Below, piece by piece: positions 11,401 to 19,659 of a DNA stretch of 64,000 nt. Position 1 is the stretch's first letter. Every line of letters starts with the position of its first letter. The notes under the pieces are model-generated. The model was not told where the DNA came from. It worked only from the letters and a program-made list of their open reading frames with translations, and did no database searches. The position numbers and the translations under genes were made by a program. Origin of the DNA: GCA-003244245 sp050699955 (lineage in GTDB: Bacteria > Actinomycetota > Actinomycetes > Mycobacteriales > Pseudonocardiaceae); assembly GCA_050699955.1 (NCBI GenBank), contig JBOHGD010000013.1, forward strand, positions 1-64,000, in the 5' to 3' direction.

Positions 11401-14020
11401 GTTGCCGATCCTGCTGCGCAATTTCTGCGAGGCGGTGGCGCCGAAGTACCGTCTCCTCGCCTCCACCGTCGCGCTTGAGACGGGTGGTGCATGGGGCTAC
11501 TGCGAGCGCTGCAAGTTCACCCAACGCCCGTTCCCGGGGCTCACGCGCTGTATCAACTGCGGCGCGGCCCGGGTCCGCACGCTCAACCCCGAAACCGACG
11601 AGGTCTTCGCGGCGCGCAAGAGCTACTACCGGGCCAGTTCGGTACGGGCGCTCAGGAATGTGCCGCCGATGAGCATCATCGCGGCCGAGCACACCGCCCA
11701 GCTGAACTCATCGCAATCCGAGGATGTCTTTTCGAAGTCGGAAGAGCACGAACTCCTCTTCCAAGACGTCGACATCGAGCCGCCGGATGCGACCGGCACA
11801 CCCCATGCAGCGATCGATGTGTTGTCGTGCACAACGACCATGGAGGTCGGCATCGATATCGGCACGCTGTCCGGGGTGGCACTGCGCAACATGCCGCCGT
11901 CGCGAGCCAACTACCAGCAGCGTGCAGGTCGAGCGGGTCGTCGCGGAAACGCCGTGGCGACCGTCGTCGCGTTCGGCAGCGCCGATACCCACGACGACCA
12001 CTACTTCCGCCAGCCACGAGCCATGATCAGTGGGCGCGTCGACGATCCGGTGCTCACGATGGACAACGACGAGATCGCGCGGCGCCACCTGACGGCGTAC
12101 CTCCTGCAGCGATACCACCAGGACCGGCTGCCCAACGTCGAACCTGATCAGCAACGGCCGCTCTTTGAGGTGCTCGGGAGCGTCGAGGGATTTGTCCGCG
12201 AGGACTCGCTGCTGAACCGGACCGACTTCGAAGCCTGGCTGAAGGACAACGAGGCAGGGCTGCGCAGGGGGGCTGACGACTGGCTCCCGTCCGAACTGCG
12301 CCAGGAAGATCGCAAGCGACTGCTGGCCGGCCTGGTAAGCAAGACGCTCAGCGAGATCGACAAGGCGCTGGACCTCGACCCCGACGGGAAGCTGCCCAAG
12401 AACGAGGAAGGCGACGGGGAGTGGGGCGGCCTCGGCGAGGTCGAGGACGACGGTCCGGCCGAGGATGGGACAAACCCGAGCATCCGGCGGAGCGAGACCA
12501 ACCTGCTCGACCGACTGCTCTACAAGGGCGTGCTGCCGCGCTACGCGTTTCCCACCGACGTGGTCTCATTCCACGTCTTCGACCACGACCGGTCGACGCG
12601 GTTTCGGGCCGCGTTCCAGTACGCCCCGAGCCAGGGATTGGCGGTGGCCTTGAGCCAGTACGCGCCAGGAAAGACGGTCTGGATCGACAACAAGGAATGG
12701 CGATCCGGGGCGATCTACGCGCCGGTCCAACAGGAACGCTTCCGGGCGTGGCAACAGAAACTGCTGTACTTCGAGTGCCAGGTATGCCACTACGCGAAGC
12801 ATGTGTCGTATGACGAGGCAGCACGCGGCGAGTTGCGAGACTGCCCGGCGTGCGGTACAACAGCGACGTTCGGCAAGGCGAAAAACTGGATCCGTCCACC
12901 GGGCTTCGCGCACCGGGTGGACGACCCGCCCGGCACCAGCCCGGACGATGCCCCAGCCCGGAGCTACGCCACCCGTGCGAAGCTGATGGCGCCTGGCCCG
13001 ACCGACGACGGCGCCTGGCAGCACGTGACGGACCGGCTCAGCCAGACCTACCGCCGTGAGGCGCTGCTCGTCACCAATACCGGACCCCGCAACGAGGGCT
13101 ACACCTATTGCACGTTGTGCGGGTTGATCGAACCGACCGCTTCGGGTTCGGGCGTGGTCGGCGGCACGCACCACAAGCCGTACCCAGATGATCGGGAGCG
13201 CAATTGCCCCGGGTCGGCGTCGACTCGCGGCCTGGTGCTGGGCACGGACTTCATCTCCGACGTGCTGCTCGTCCGGCTCAACGTCGCCGCTCCGATCACG
13301 CTGCGACCGGCGTTCCTATCGACGCAGGTGGCGCTCCGAACGATCGCCGAGGGGTTGACCATTGCGGCGACGCGTCGGCTCGACATCGAGGCCACAGAAC
13401 TGCAGGCCGAGTATCGGCCTGCCCTCAACAACCTGGGCGCTGAAGGGCTAGCGTCCGAGATCTACCTCTACGACACGCTGGCCGGTGGCGCCGGGTTCAC
13501 GCGGCGAGTCAGTGAATTCGGCATCGAGATCTTCAAGGAGACGCTGTCGATCCTCGAAGAGTGCCCCGCCCAGTGCGACGAGTCGTGCTACCGCTGCCTG
13601 CGCAGCTTCCGAAACCGCTTCGAGCACGGTCTGCTGGACCGGCACGTCAGTGCGAGCCTGTTGCGCTATCTCATCGACGGCACGCTCCCGGTACTCGATA
13701 CGGAGCGACTCGATCGATCAGCTGAGAAGCTCTACGGCGATCTCCTCAGCCACGGCATCGAAGGCGTCGAGTTCAGCCGTAACGTCGAGATCCGCCTCGA
13801 CGGCATCGGTCGCGTGACTGCCCCGATCCTCGCCGAGCGAGGCGACCAGCGATGGATCTTCGGCGTCCACGGCCCGATGACGCCGGATATCGCACCGAAC
13901 GAGGGACTTCGTGACGCCAAGGAGTACGGCAGCGCTGTACCGGTGCGGCTCATCGACGACCTGATCATCGCACGGAGCCTGCCGTTCGCGACCCAACTCG
14001 TGCGCAACACGATCCAATGA
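8468..14020 (+). CDS. DEAD/DEAH-box helicase with DUF1998 C-terminal region (DruE-like)
   Basis: 1850 aa from ATG 8468, which has GGGAGGG just upstream and overlaps the previous stop by 4 bp; ATG 8435 in the same frame lies deep in the upstream gene and is rejected. Superfamily 2 motifs are intact: Walker A GTGSGKT at 121-127, DEAH at 346-349 in LLVIDEAHLYRG, and motif VI QQRAGRAGR near 1150. CxxC pairs occur in the middle (CHYAK...CPAC), and the C terminus ends with the cysteine cluster CPAQCDESCYRCLRSF near residue 1698, typical of DUF1998-type helicases. Fused helicase plus DUF1998 at this length is the layout of DruE from Druantia defence; DISARM keeps the two on separate proteins. Expected role: ATP-driven translocation or remodelling of invading DNA. 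Family call firm, system call tentative. Confidence 0.85.
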   Translation: MTRDAAPTIAETITAIQDALRDYIEATYHVGHPAVIEQRRRLLEQEGVLFRAPFIESTPRYTTDRRFADLGLDGAVHELLASLARPEGGLDRQLYDPPYTHQADALEWASRDGRSLVVTTGTGSGKTESFLLPMLAKLVHEAAHHPSSFGVPAVRAMVLYPMNALVNDQLGRMRLLLGDPRVTTRFTAWGGRPARFARYTSRTLYPGVRTADKDKERLRSIERFYIHLLEQEAAPGSLFQARAARLIKSLRSRGKWPAKPDLRAWYGASGSRWQNQQGAFVRAVTLPEDPELFTRAEVLTAPPDVLITNYSMLEYMLMRPLERPVFEATRNWLAANPDQQFLLVIDEAHLYRGAAGAEVALLLRRLRARLGIPSDRLQVICTSASFASPEYAREFAAQLSGKSRDDFETVTGTLKLRDHAAPGTRADAEALAAVPMQAFYDAETDEGRTGAVASLLAYHRTSATPGTPVGPLLDDALASYGPMSLLVNETMREAQPVDRLGQILFPEVERELADRATSALIALGSAARRTANDAGLLPCRVHAFFRGLPGLWACLDPDCTEVDRGTYDSGPIGALYAQPQATCGCGARVFEFYTCRDCGTAYARAYTDDVADPSFLWQEPGSAFLASSGLIPELQPLDLLLEEPEEVVERRQLDLVTGRLNPEEPGKRVRFVFLPAKRTGEVVQTEDDEDQAESKGEFIPCGVCVATPRYGRSTVQDHQTKGDQPFLALVTRQIEVQPPGQQPATAFAPLRGRKVLAFSDSRQVAARLAPNLQTYSMRDVMRPVILRGWHELSGQPLITKSLSLEHLYLCAMVGANLLGVRLRPELGPAESLQAVTDVAQCLERGALTDATELIQLLSIAAPPPQALLRAMYVTVTDRYYGFTSLGLASIRERANLSDHFVGQLPDLPGLATTVETKLALVRLWLAQWATPRVGMRFAAMASDWIGTHGGIKSHTGKFQTIECWLGTPALRRTFANDWLPILLRNFCEAVAPKYRLLASTVALETGGAWGYCERCKFTQRPFPGLTRCINCGAARVRTLNPETDEVFAARKSYYRASSVRALRNVPPMSIIAAEHTAQLNSSQSEDVFSKSEEHELLFQDVDIEPPDATGTPHAAIDVLSCTTTMEVGIDIGTLSGVALRNMPPSRANYQQRAGRAGRRGNAVATVVAFGSADTHDDHYFRQPRAMISGRVDDPVLTMDNDEIARRHLTAYLLQRYHQDRLPNVEPDQQRPLFEVLGSVEGFVREDSLLNRTDFEAWLKDNEAGLRRGADDWLPSELRQEDRKRLLAGLVSKTLSEIDKALDLDPDGKLPKNEEGDGEWGGLGEVEDDGPAEDGTNPSIRRSETNLLDRLLYKGVLPRYAFPTDVVSFHVFDHDRSTRFRAAFQYAPSQGLAVALSQYAPGKTVWIDNKEWRSGAIYAPVQQERFRAWQQKLLYFECQVCHYAKHVSYDEAARGELRDCPACGTTATFGKAKNWIRPPGFAHRVDDPPGTSPDDAPARSYATRAKLMAPGPTDDGAWQHVTDRLSQTYRREALLVTNTGPRNEGYTYCTLCGLIEPTASGSGVVGGTHHKPYPDDRERNCPGSASTRGLVLGTDFISDVLLVRLNVAAPITLRPAFLSTQVALRTIAEGLTIAATRRLDIEATELQAEYRPALNNLGAEGLASEIYLYDTLAGGAGFTRRVSEFGIEIFKETLSILEECPAQCDESCYRCLRSFRNRFEHGLLDRHVSASLLRYLIDGTLPVLDTERLDRSAEKLYGDLLSHGIEGVEFSRNVEIRLDGIGRVTAPILAERGDQRWIFGVHGPMTPDIAPNEGLRDAKEYGSAVPVRLIDDLIIARSLPFATQLVRNTIQ

Positions 14021-14680
14021 CCACTGAGCCCGCCCGGTTCGCGACCTCGGTACGGTCCTGCTGGGGTATCTGGCCAGTGCCGCCGGCTTCGTGGAGCTAC
14101 TCGTCCCTCAACGATCTGGAAGCCTGTCCGCGGCGCTGGATGCTGTCCCGGGCCGCATACCCCGAGTTGTGGGAGGGTAGCGGCTACCCGCCGATGCCGA
14201 ACACGGCGGCGCTGTTCGGCGACGTCGTGCACGCCGCCCTCGAACTGCTTGTGAGAGCGCTTGTGGCGGCCGACTGTGAGTCGACCGGTACGGCCGCGGC
14301 CGTCGCAGTCCTCAAGCAGTGACAGGCCAGTCCCCGGCGGCGAAACCGAGCGTGGAGAACTGCAAGTACTGTCAAGTCCGTCACCTATGCGACGACTCCT
14401 GGGCTCAGGTGGTACCACACATCAGCGCGGTGTGCGTCGGCGACCGGTTCGACTACCATGGCCTCGTGGCCTCAGCGAACGGCGCGCACAGTTGGACCAT
14501 GAAGCGCGGGCCGGGCGAACCGACGGTGCTGCTGCGCACGAGTTCGCCGTCGACCTCCTGGCTGGGGACCACATCCGGCTACTCGGCGTGCGACGCGACG
14601 AAGACCCAGAGTCAGGCGTCCTCGTGGCGGAGATCATGACGAACTCGGAGTCGTTCGTGCTGGAGACCGGCTACCGGTAG
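14017..14680 (+). pseudogene. RecB/Cas4-like PD-(D/E)XK nuclease, internally deleted and frameshifted
   Basis: Starts at ATG 14017, overlapping the helicase stop (ATGA), so it is the fourth gene of the operon. The first 100 residues carry the N-terminal signature of this nuclease superfamily (SYSSLNDLEACPRRWMLSRA, then ALFGDVVHAALE). Near 14320 the frame ends, and a second frame resumes with VENCKYCQVRHLCDDSWAQ, the C-terminal iron-sulfur cysteine motif of Cas4/AddB-type nucleases. A third frame finishes with GDHIRLLGVRRDEDPESG and stops at 14680. The segment that should contain the catalytic D...ExK residues is missing, so no active nuclease can be made. This looks like a large internal deletion plus later frameshift. 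Family assignment is confident from the two terminal signatures. Confidence 0.75.
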
Positions 14681-14706
14681 TTCTTCGACTCGTTAAGTCG
14701 GTGGCA

Positions 14707-14868
14707 TTAAGCGGCGAGTGATTCGAGGATCTGGTCGGCGACGCGGGTCCAGACGTAGGGCTTGGGGCTGGTGTTCCACCGCTCGATCCAGCTCCGAATG
14801 TGTTCCAGGGCAGTGACCGAGCGGTGGACACCTCATCGCAGGAGTTTGACGGCGATTTCGGCGAAGAA
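14707..14868 (-). pseudogene. IS630-family transposase, C-terminal remnant
   Basis: Reverse strand; reads RFFAEIAVKLLR, a TGA codon, then GVHRSVTALEHIRSWIERWN and a tail ending ILESLAA with TAA at 14707. It aligns by eye with the C terminus of the IS630-family transposase at 20218-20530 (RWFAELTTRK..., ...KTTDEILHTLASYC). Only the last ~55 codons survive, with an internal stop. Bases 14869-15145 between this remnant and the next gene show nothing recognisable. Confidence 0.65.
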
Positions 14869-15145
14869 CCGCGGAACCGCGGCAACCTGGACGTCCTCCG
14901 GTGTGGGACAACGCGGCGCCTTTGACATCGTGCCCGCCGCCGGCGTCTGCGGCACGTTCTGCGATCCCCGGCTGCCGGATCCTGGTCCGCGCGGCTCGGT
15001 CAACCGTATCCTCGCCTGAGACCACGGCATCGATATACGCGACCTGCTTCCACGCGACGCGACCCAGAACGCCTACCTTAAGACGCCCACCTGTCCCTGC
15101 GCGGCTCGACGGCCAAGCAACGACGGCGCGAGGCCGAACCGTCCG

Positions 15146-15428
15146 GCCTAGAGCCGTCGGCGTGGACGAGGCCCGGGTCGGTAGGACCGGATCACAATAG
15201 TTGTATCGGCAGTAGCTCCACCGGGCCGCGCATCTCGCGCCTCGGCTTGCCTATAGTTGCGCAGCAATGTCGCGACTTCTTCACCTGTCGTCGGTCCGGC
15301 GAGAATTAGCGAGGCGATAAGTTCTTTGCGATTCGTCCGTTCGCCCGTTTGCTCGCGAGGGTTACGAGATCGTCAAGGCGTTCACTGATCGGCGATGGCA
15401 ACGACAGACCGATGCGCTTCCCGGGCAT
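15146..15428 (-). pseudogene. Ribbon-helix-helix type regulator, frameshifted
   Basis: Reverse strand from ATG 15428. The first frame gives KRIGLSLPSPISERLDDLVT, a strand followed by a helix as in Arc/CopG ribbon-helix-helix proteins. The coherent sequence then moves to another frame near 15352-15362 (EQTGERTNRKELIASLILAG, TTGEEVATLLRNYRQAEARD) and stops at TAG 15148-15146, for about 93 residues. The junction needs one extra base, so this is a recent frameshift or a local read error. It is divergent from the GHKL ATPase gene, and its local base composition is less GC-rich than that of the neighbours, which fits acquired DNA. A role as autorepressor of the divergent module is inferred. Confidence 0.5.
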
Positions 15429-15608
15429 TCGGGCAGAGGTGTATCGGCGCTTATTCGTCGCCGCGTGGCCATGTACACGCTCCGAACACCCGAGGTAGTT
15501 TAGCGTCAAGATGCGCGTCTTAAACATGTCTATAACGTAACAGTCGGCTAGGATAGTGTACGATCACGCTTCCGGAGAAGGCAGCCCGCGGAGAGGTGGC
15601 GTTAACTG
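15429..15608 (+). promoter_or_regulatory. Divergent promoter region between the RHH regulator and the GHKL ATPase module
   Basis: 180 bases, noticeably AT-rich for this genome. For the rightward gene, TACGAT at 15559-15564 and TAGGAT at 15549-15554 are possible -10 boxes; no good -35 was found. The ribosome site GAGAGGTGG (15591-15599) lies about 9 nt before ATG 15609. A ribbon-helix-helix operator would be expected here; I could not define one by eye. Confidence 0.35.
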
Positions 15609-17132
15609 ATGGCCACACAGGCCGACAGCGGTCTGGCCGTTCGGCCTCGGCTGGTAGACCCCGCCAACTTCCTTTTCGCCACGCGGGACACTGGCTACAA
15701 GACAACCGGGCTTGCGATCGCTGAGCTGGTCGATAACTCGTTGCAGGCCAGAGCGCGCCACGTCGCAGTGGAGGTCGCTGCTGCGCGGAGTCCTGGCCGG
15801 CAGATCGAGATCACGGTGGTCGACGATGGCGATGGCATGGATGCAAGATCACTTGCGGAGGCCCTGACCTTCGGCGGGACAAGCCGCTTCAATGACCGGT
15901 CGTCCCTGGGACGTTACGGTATGGGACTGCCGAATGGTGCCCTCAGCCGCAGCCGTCGCGTCGAGGTCTACACGTGGCGGCGCGGTATCGGTGTCCTCTG
16001 GTCGAGGTTGGACATCGACGAGTTGATCAGCAGCGGCGATGCCACACTGCCTCCCGTCGAACTTATCGACCGACCTGAGTTCGTCCCCGACACGGATTCG
16101 GGTACCGTGGTTCGGCTGACGCGCTGCGACAGAGTCGAGTACAAGCGTTCGTCAGCGCTAGCCCGCAGGCTTAGGGACGATCTGGGTCGAATTTACCGGC
16201 ACTTCCTCACCGGGGGTGTCAGCTTGCAGGTCAACGGTCAGCGTGTGGTGGTGAACGATCCCCTCTGTCTCCAACCTGGGTCGAAGATAATTGGCGGTAG
16301 ACAGTTCGGTGATGATCTGCTTTATGAGATCCCGGTGGGCACTGCCATCGGCACCATTTCGGTTACGTTCAGCGAACTTCCCATCGGCCGCTGGCATGCG
16401 TTGTCGGCCGAAGAAAAACGGGCCATGGGAGTCACGGCCGGTCCTCCGGTCTCCGTTGTGCGCGCTGGACGCGAGATCGATCGTGGGTGGTTCTTTATGG
16501 GTGGTAAGCGCCGCGAGAACTACGACGACTGGTGGAGATGCGAGGTCAGATTTGATCCAATCCTCGACGAGTTGTTCGGCATCACCCATGCTAAGCAAGC
16601 GATCTCGCCACGGCCCGAGCTGCTGGAAATCATTTCACCGGATCTGGAGACGATCGCTCGTGCATTAAACGGTCGTGTTCGCAACCAGTTTCTGCTGGTC
16701 AAAGCGACTGAGCCACTGAGTGCTGCGGAGCAACAGGCGGCACGCGCCGATGCGTCACTGCCATCGTTGCCACGTGGGCGACGACCCATCCCTGACGAAC
16801 TCAAGGAGCTGGTAGATGGGCTGGTCCAACGGGAAGCCCCATACCAAATCGCTGCCGCTGAACTACCCACAATGGGAGCATATGAAGTAGTCCTGCGCGA
16901 TCGACAGATCGTTGTGCTGCTCAACACCAAGCATCCCTGGTATCGTGATCTTTATGGCCCGCTAGCGATGAGCGAGTCGGGCAGGGATCAAGATCTCGCA
17001 CGCCAAGTTGCCCTCACTGTTCTCGCGTCTGCTCGCGCTGAGGCAGCGCTGCAACGAAATGCCGAGTTGGGGCATGCGCAGAGGCTCCGTCAGTCGTGGG
17101 CTGACGTACTCGCCACCTTTATGAATGCCTAA
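15609..17132 (+). CDS. GHKL-type (MORC/Hsp90-like) ATPase, first gene of a two-gene module
   Basis: 507 aa. The N-terminal third is a GHKL (Bergerat-fold) ATP-binding domain: N box with E39, D42 and N43 in IAELVDNSLQA, G1 box DDGDGMD at 72-78, and G2 box GRYGMGLPNGA at 101-111. Lid and ATPase elements are therefore intact. The remaining ~350 residues are a family-specific region without recognised motifs. GHKL ATPases of the MORC/MutL type are known in restriction-modification and other bacterial conflict systems, where ATP-driven dimerisation clamps DNA. The 3' end overlaps the next gene by 8 bp, which implies coupled translation and a probable complex. Defence role is inferred from the partner and the setting; the ATPase fold is clear. 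Confidence 0.8.
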   Translation: MATQADSGLAVRPRLVDPANFLFATRDTGYKTTGLAIAELVDNSLQARARHVAVEVAAARSPGRQIEITVVDDGDGMDARSLAEALTFGGTSRFNDRSSLGRYGMGLPNGALSRSRRVEVYTWRRGIGVLWSRLDIDELISSGDATLPPVELIDRPEFVPDTDSGTVVRLTRCDRVEYKRSSALARRLRDDLGRIYRHFLTGGVSLQVNGQRVVVNDPLCLQPGSKIIGGRQFGDDLLYEIPVGTAIGTISVTFSELPIGRWHALSAEEKRAMGVTAGPPVSVVRAGREIDRGWFFMGGKRRENYDDWWRCEVRFDPILDELFGITHAKQAISPRPELLEIISPDLETIARALNGRVRNQFLLVKATEPLSAAEQQAARADASLPSLPRGRRPIPDELKELVDGLVQREAPYQIAAAELPTMGAYEVVLRDRQIVVLLNTKHPWYRDLYGPLAMSESGRDQDLARQVALTVLASARAEAALQRNAELGHAQRLRQSWADVLATFMNA

Positions 17133-19113
17133 CATGATCGAGATGTGGCATCCCTTGCCGTGCCCGCCCGGGTGTGGAACCGCGGAACGACGTGCCTTCG
17201 CGGCGCTTGGTCGTGCGCTGGTTGACGGTGATTCCGAGGCATGCCAGGCCGCGCGTAAACGGTGTCTTGCCCGTGACAACGCTGCAGATGCAGCTGCTAC
17301 CTCCATATTGATCGATCTCGCCGGTCAAGGTTGGCACATTCGTGTAAATGGTGCGACGGTGGCCGTCGCTCCGCCCGTTGGCGTGGCCGAGCCACTCGAA
17401 GAGAAACGCCGAGTTCGGCGGCAGGAACTCATCAAGCGCGACGAGCAGTTGGCCACGCCATCGGTGCGTCGATTCATCACCGCGATGGAAAAACCTCGCG
17501 AGTTCGATGGAAAGTTCGTGTCGATTTTCAGTCTCATGCGTGACGGCAAGGAATTCGCGGCAGCGCTTCAGGGCCTTGGTGATGGTGAAGACTCGGACCC
17601 GGCGCGCTTGCGCAAAGTAATCGACCCATACGTGCAAATCGTGTCCAGCGAGCGTTGTACGCAAACCGGGTTCAAGCTTATGGACATTTGGCGGTACTTC
17701 CGTCATACTTGGTCTAATCAGTATACGAGTGTTCCCGGGCGAACGATGATGATCTTGGTTCGTGATCGTGCAGTTCCGTTCCACCCGGTCATTGGGATCG
17801 CTGCGCTCGGGAGCGCCGTCGTGCAATTGGCTGAGCGAGATGACTGGATTGGCTGGCAACCAAGGGTATTCCTTGACAATCTGCGTGCCGCTCCGACCCT
17901 CCGGATGGCGCGTTGGATTACGACGCGATTGCAAATCATGCGCGATGAACTTTACGTCGACGACTTGGTCAAGGATGGCTTGTATTGGCCATCGCTATGG
18001 GAGAACCCGGCTACCGAGGCGATTGAACGGTTGCTGAAGGAGGCAGCAAGCCGCCGACGTGACCATCATCGGTTCGTTAAGCCCACGGACTTCAAGAAGA
18101 TCCATGATGCGGACGATGTCATCGGTTGGCGTCGGCGCGCCGAGTCCGACCTCTTCCGCAGCAAGCGCTGCCTAGCGCTGGCTGACCTGCTCGGCGCTCG
18201 GCAAGCGCTCGCGCCTTACATGTACCCTAAGGCGACGTATGCAGGGCTGTCCCGGGCGCTCGACGACCCCAAGGCGCGACGGGCCATCATTTCCGTGCTA
18301 CGGCGAGCCAAAGCTGACGCGGCGGGCACGGAGATCGCCGATCTCACAGTCTGTGGAGCCGTCGCCCCGTACAACTCACTGCTGGGTGGCAAGCTTGTCA
18401 GCATGTTGACCGTCAGCCCGACGGTCGTGAAAACATATCGACAGCGCTATTCAACCTATGCCAGCCAGATCGCCTCCTCGATGGCCGGTCGACCGATCCG
18501 CCGACGATCCAATCTAGTGTTCATCGGCACAACTTCGCTATACGGCTCGGGGGCCAGCCAGTACAACCGAATTCGAATCCCGCCGGAAGTCCTCGACGGC
18601 TCCTCACCCATCGAATTCCGTGAGCTCGGTCGGTCGAGGTCGTTCGGTACTTCTCATCTGTCGGCCGAGTCGGTGCGCGCGTTGGTGCGCCTTGCAGAGC
18701 AAACCGCCGGCGGTGCGCGGGTCAACAGCATCTTCGGCGAAGGCGTGAACCCCAAGTTCCGCAAGGTCCGTCACGGCTTTGACCTGCTTGAGTGGCCATC
18801 GGACATCCTGCTTCAGCACGGGCGTCAGCGCATCATCTACGGCATCAACCTTGTGGACAACCTGCTGCCATACCTGCTCGGCATCGACGCAGAGCCGAAG
18901 TACAGGTTCCGTTGCCCGCTCGCTATCGCTGACGTAGACGCGATCGCCGACTGGTGGATGCGCCGCTGGTTTTACCCCCGCAGCAAGTCGCCATCGGTGC
19001 TCGAGGCGGTTGCGGTACACCGGCTGACGAGACCGGTCAACCACGGTGCGCGCGTCACGCTGCCCGCTGTGCCGCTGGCACCCGGGGAGTATCAGCAGTT
19101 GGAACTGTACTGA
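17125..19113 (+). CDS. DUF4338 (DruA-like) domain protein, partner of the GHKL ATPase
   Basis: 662 aa, overlapping the ATPase gene by 8 bp. Residues about 205-245 (MMILVRDRAVPFHPVIGIAA and LAERDDWIGWQ) match my recollection of the DUF4338 signature found in DruA of Druantia: an RD-containing strand, a hydrophobic strand, then RDxWIGW. The following RLQIMRDELYVDDLVKDGLYW and the C-terminal block INSIFGEGVNPKFRKVR-like stretch near 18720 and PSDILLQHG near 18800 look conserved but are not assigned. DruA in type I Druantia is near 400 aa, so this is a longer, extended version. Its activity is unknown to me. The domain call is from pattern memory and needs a profile search. Confidence 0.6.
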   Translation: MPNMIEMWHPLPCPPGCGTAERRAFAALGRALVDGDSEACQAARKRCLARDNAADAAATSILIDLAGQGWHIRVNGATVAVAPPVGVAEPLEEKRRVRRQELIKRDEQLATPSVRRFITAMEKPREFDGKFVSIFSLMRDGKEFAAALQGLGDGEDSDPARLRKVIDPYVQIVSSERCTQTGFKLMDIWRYFRHTWSNQYTSVPGRTMMILVRDRAVPFHPVIGIAALGSAVVQLAERDDWIGWQPRVFLDNLRAAPTLRMARWITTRLQIMRDELYVDDLVKDGLYWPSLWENPATEAIERLLKEAASRRRDHHRFVKPTDFKKIHDADDVIGWRRRAESDLFRSKRCLALADLLGARQALAPYMYPKATYAGLSRALDDPKARRAIISVLRRAKADAAGTEIADLTVCGAVAPYNSLLGGKLVSMLTVSPTVVKTYRQRYSTYASQIASSMAGRPIRRRSNLVFIGTTSLYGSGASQYNRIRIPPEVLDGSSPIEFRELGRSRSFGTSHLSAESVRALVRLAEQTAGGARVNSIFGEGVNPKFRKVRHGFDLLEWPSDILLQHGRQRIIYGINLVDNLLPYLLGIDAEPKYRFRCPLAIADVDAIADWWMRRWFYPRSKSPSVLEAVAVHRLTRPVNHGARVTLPAVPLAPGEYQQLELY

Positions 19114-19387
19114 CTCCTTAATCCAGCGACGCCTTGTCACAAAGAAATGGACATATCCGAACCGTGTCTTGCTCGAAAATAGGATTTGGGCTGTGACATG
19201 GGGCGCCCCGGAATCGCGGGTGGGCGCGTGTTGATATGAGCCTCGGTGGCGACTGAAGACGCGGATTGTTGACGAGTGTGCGCACTGCAGATCACAGTGG
19301 ATCATTGACGCCACTTCCGAACACGGCGGATCTGCACCTCACATACTGCCCGAACGGTGTAGGTGCCGAAAACCTCATCCCTGCTGT

Positions 19388-19600
19388 TCAGGTGGCGTGG
19401 TGGTACTCGTGGAGGATTCCAGCGAGTCGATCTCTTCGTTGGATGGTGAGCTGGTTCAGCTGGTCTGATTCGGTGATCGGTGGGGGGAGCGGACGACATG
19501 GAGCTGGGCCTTGCAAGGCGCGGTGTGTCCGATGCTCGTTGTAGAACACTTCGAATTCGCGCAGGGCGTGCAGCAGGTGAGCCTGGTCCACAATGAGGGT
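19388..19600 (-). pseudogene. Integrase-type transposase, C-terminal fragment
   Basis: Reverse strand; about 70 codons (REFEVFYNEHRTHRALQG through RDRLAGILHEYHHAT) forming the C-terminal tail of an rve-type transposase. The catalytic core is absent. Bases 19114-19387, between the DUF4338 gene and this fragment, hold nothing I recognise. Confidence 0.6.
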
Positions 19601-19659
19601 GTGGGGCTCGATTTTTGGATTTTGGTCTTGATGTGCGGGTTTTCGGGTGTTCGGTGAGG

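Noticed and set aside
4507..14020. DISARM system
   Set aside because: DISARM has DrmA helicase and DrmB (DUF1998) as separate proteins, plus DrmC and a methyltransferase; here helicase and DUF1998 are fused and no methyltransferase is in the island.
14017..14322. Intact small nuclease gene
   Set aside because: It has only the N-terminal signature; the catalytic residues are missing and homologous C-terminal sequence continues in other frames.
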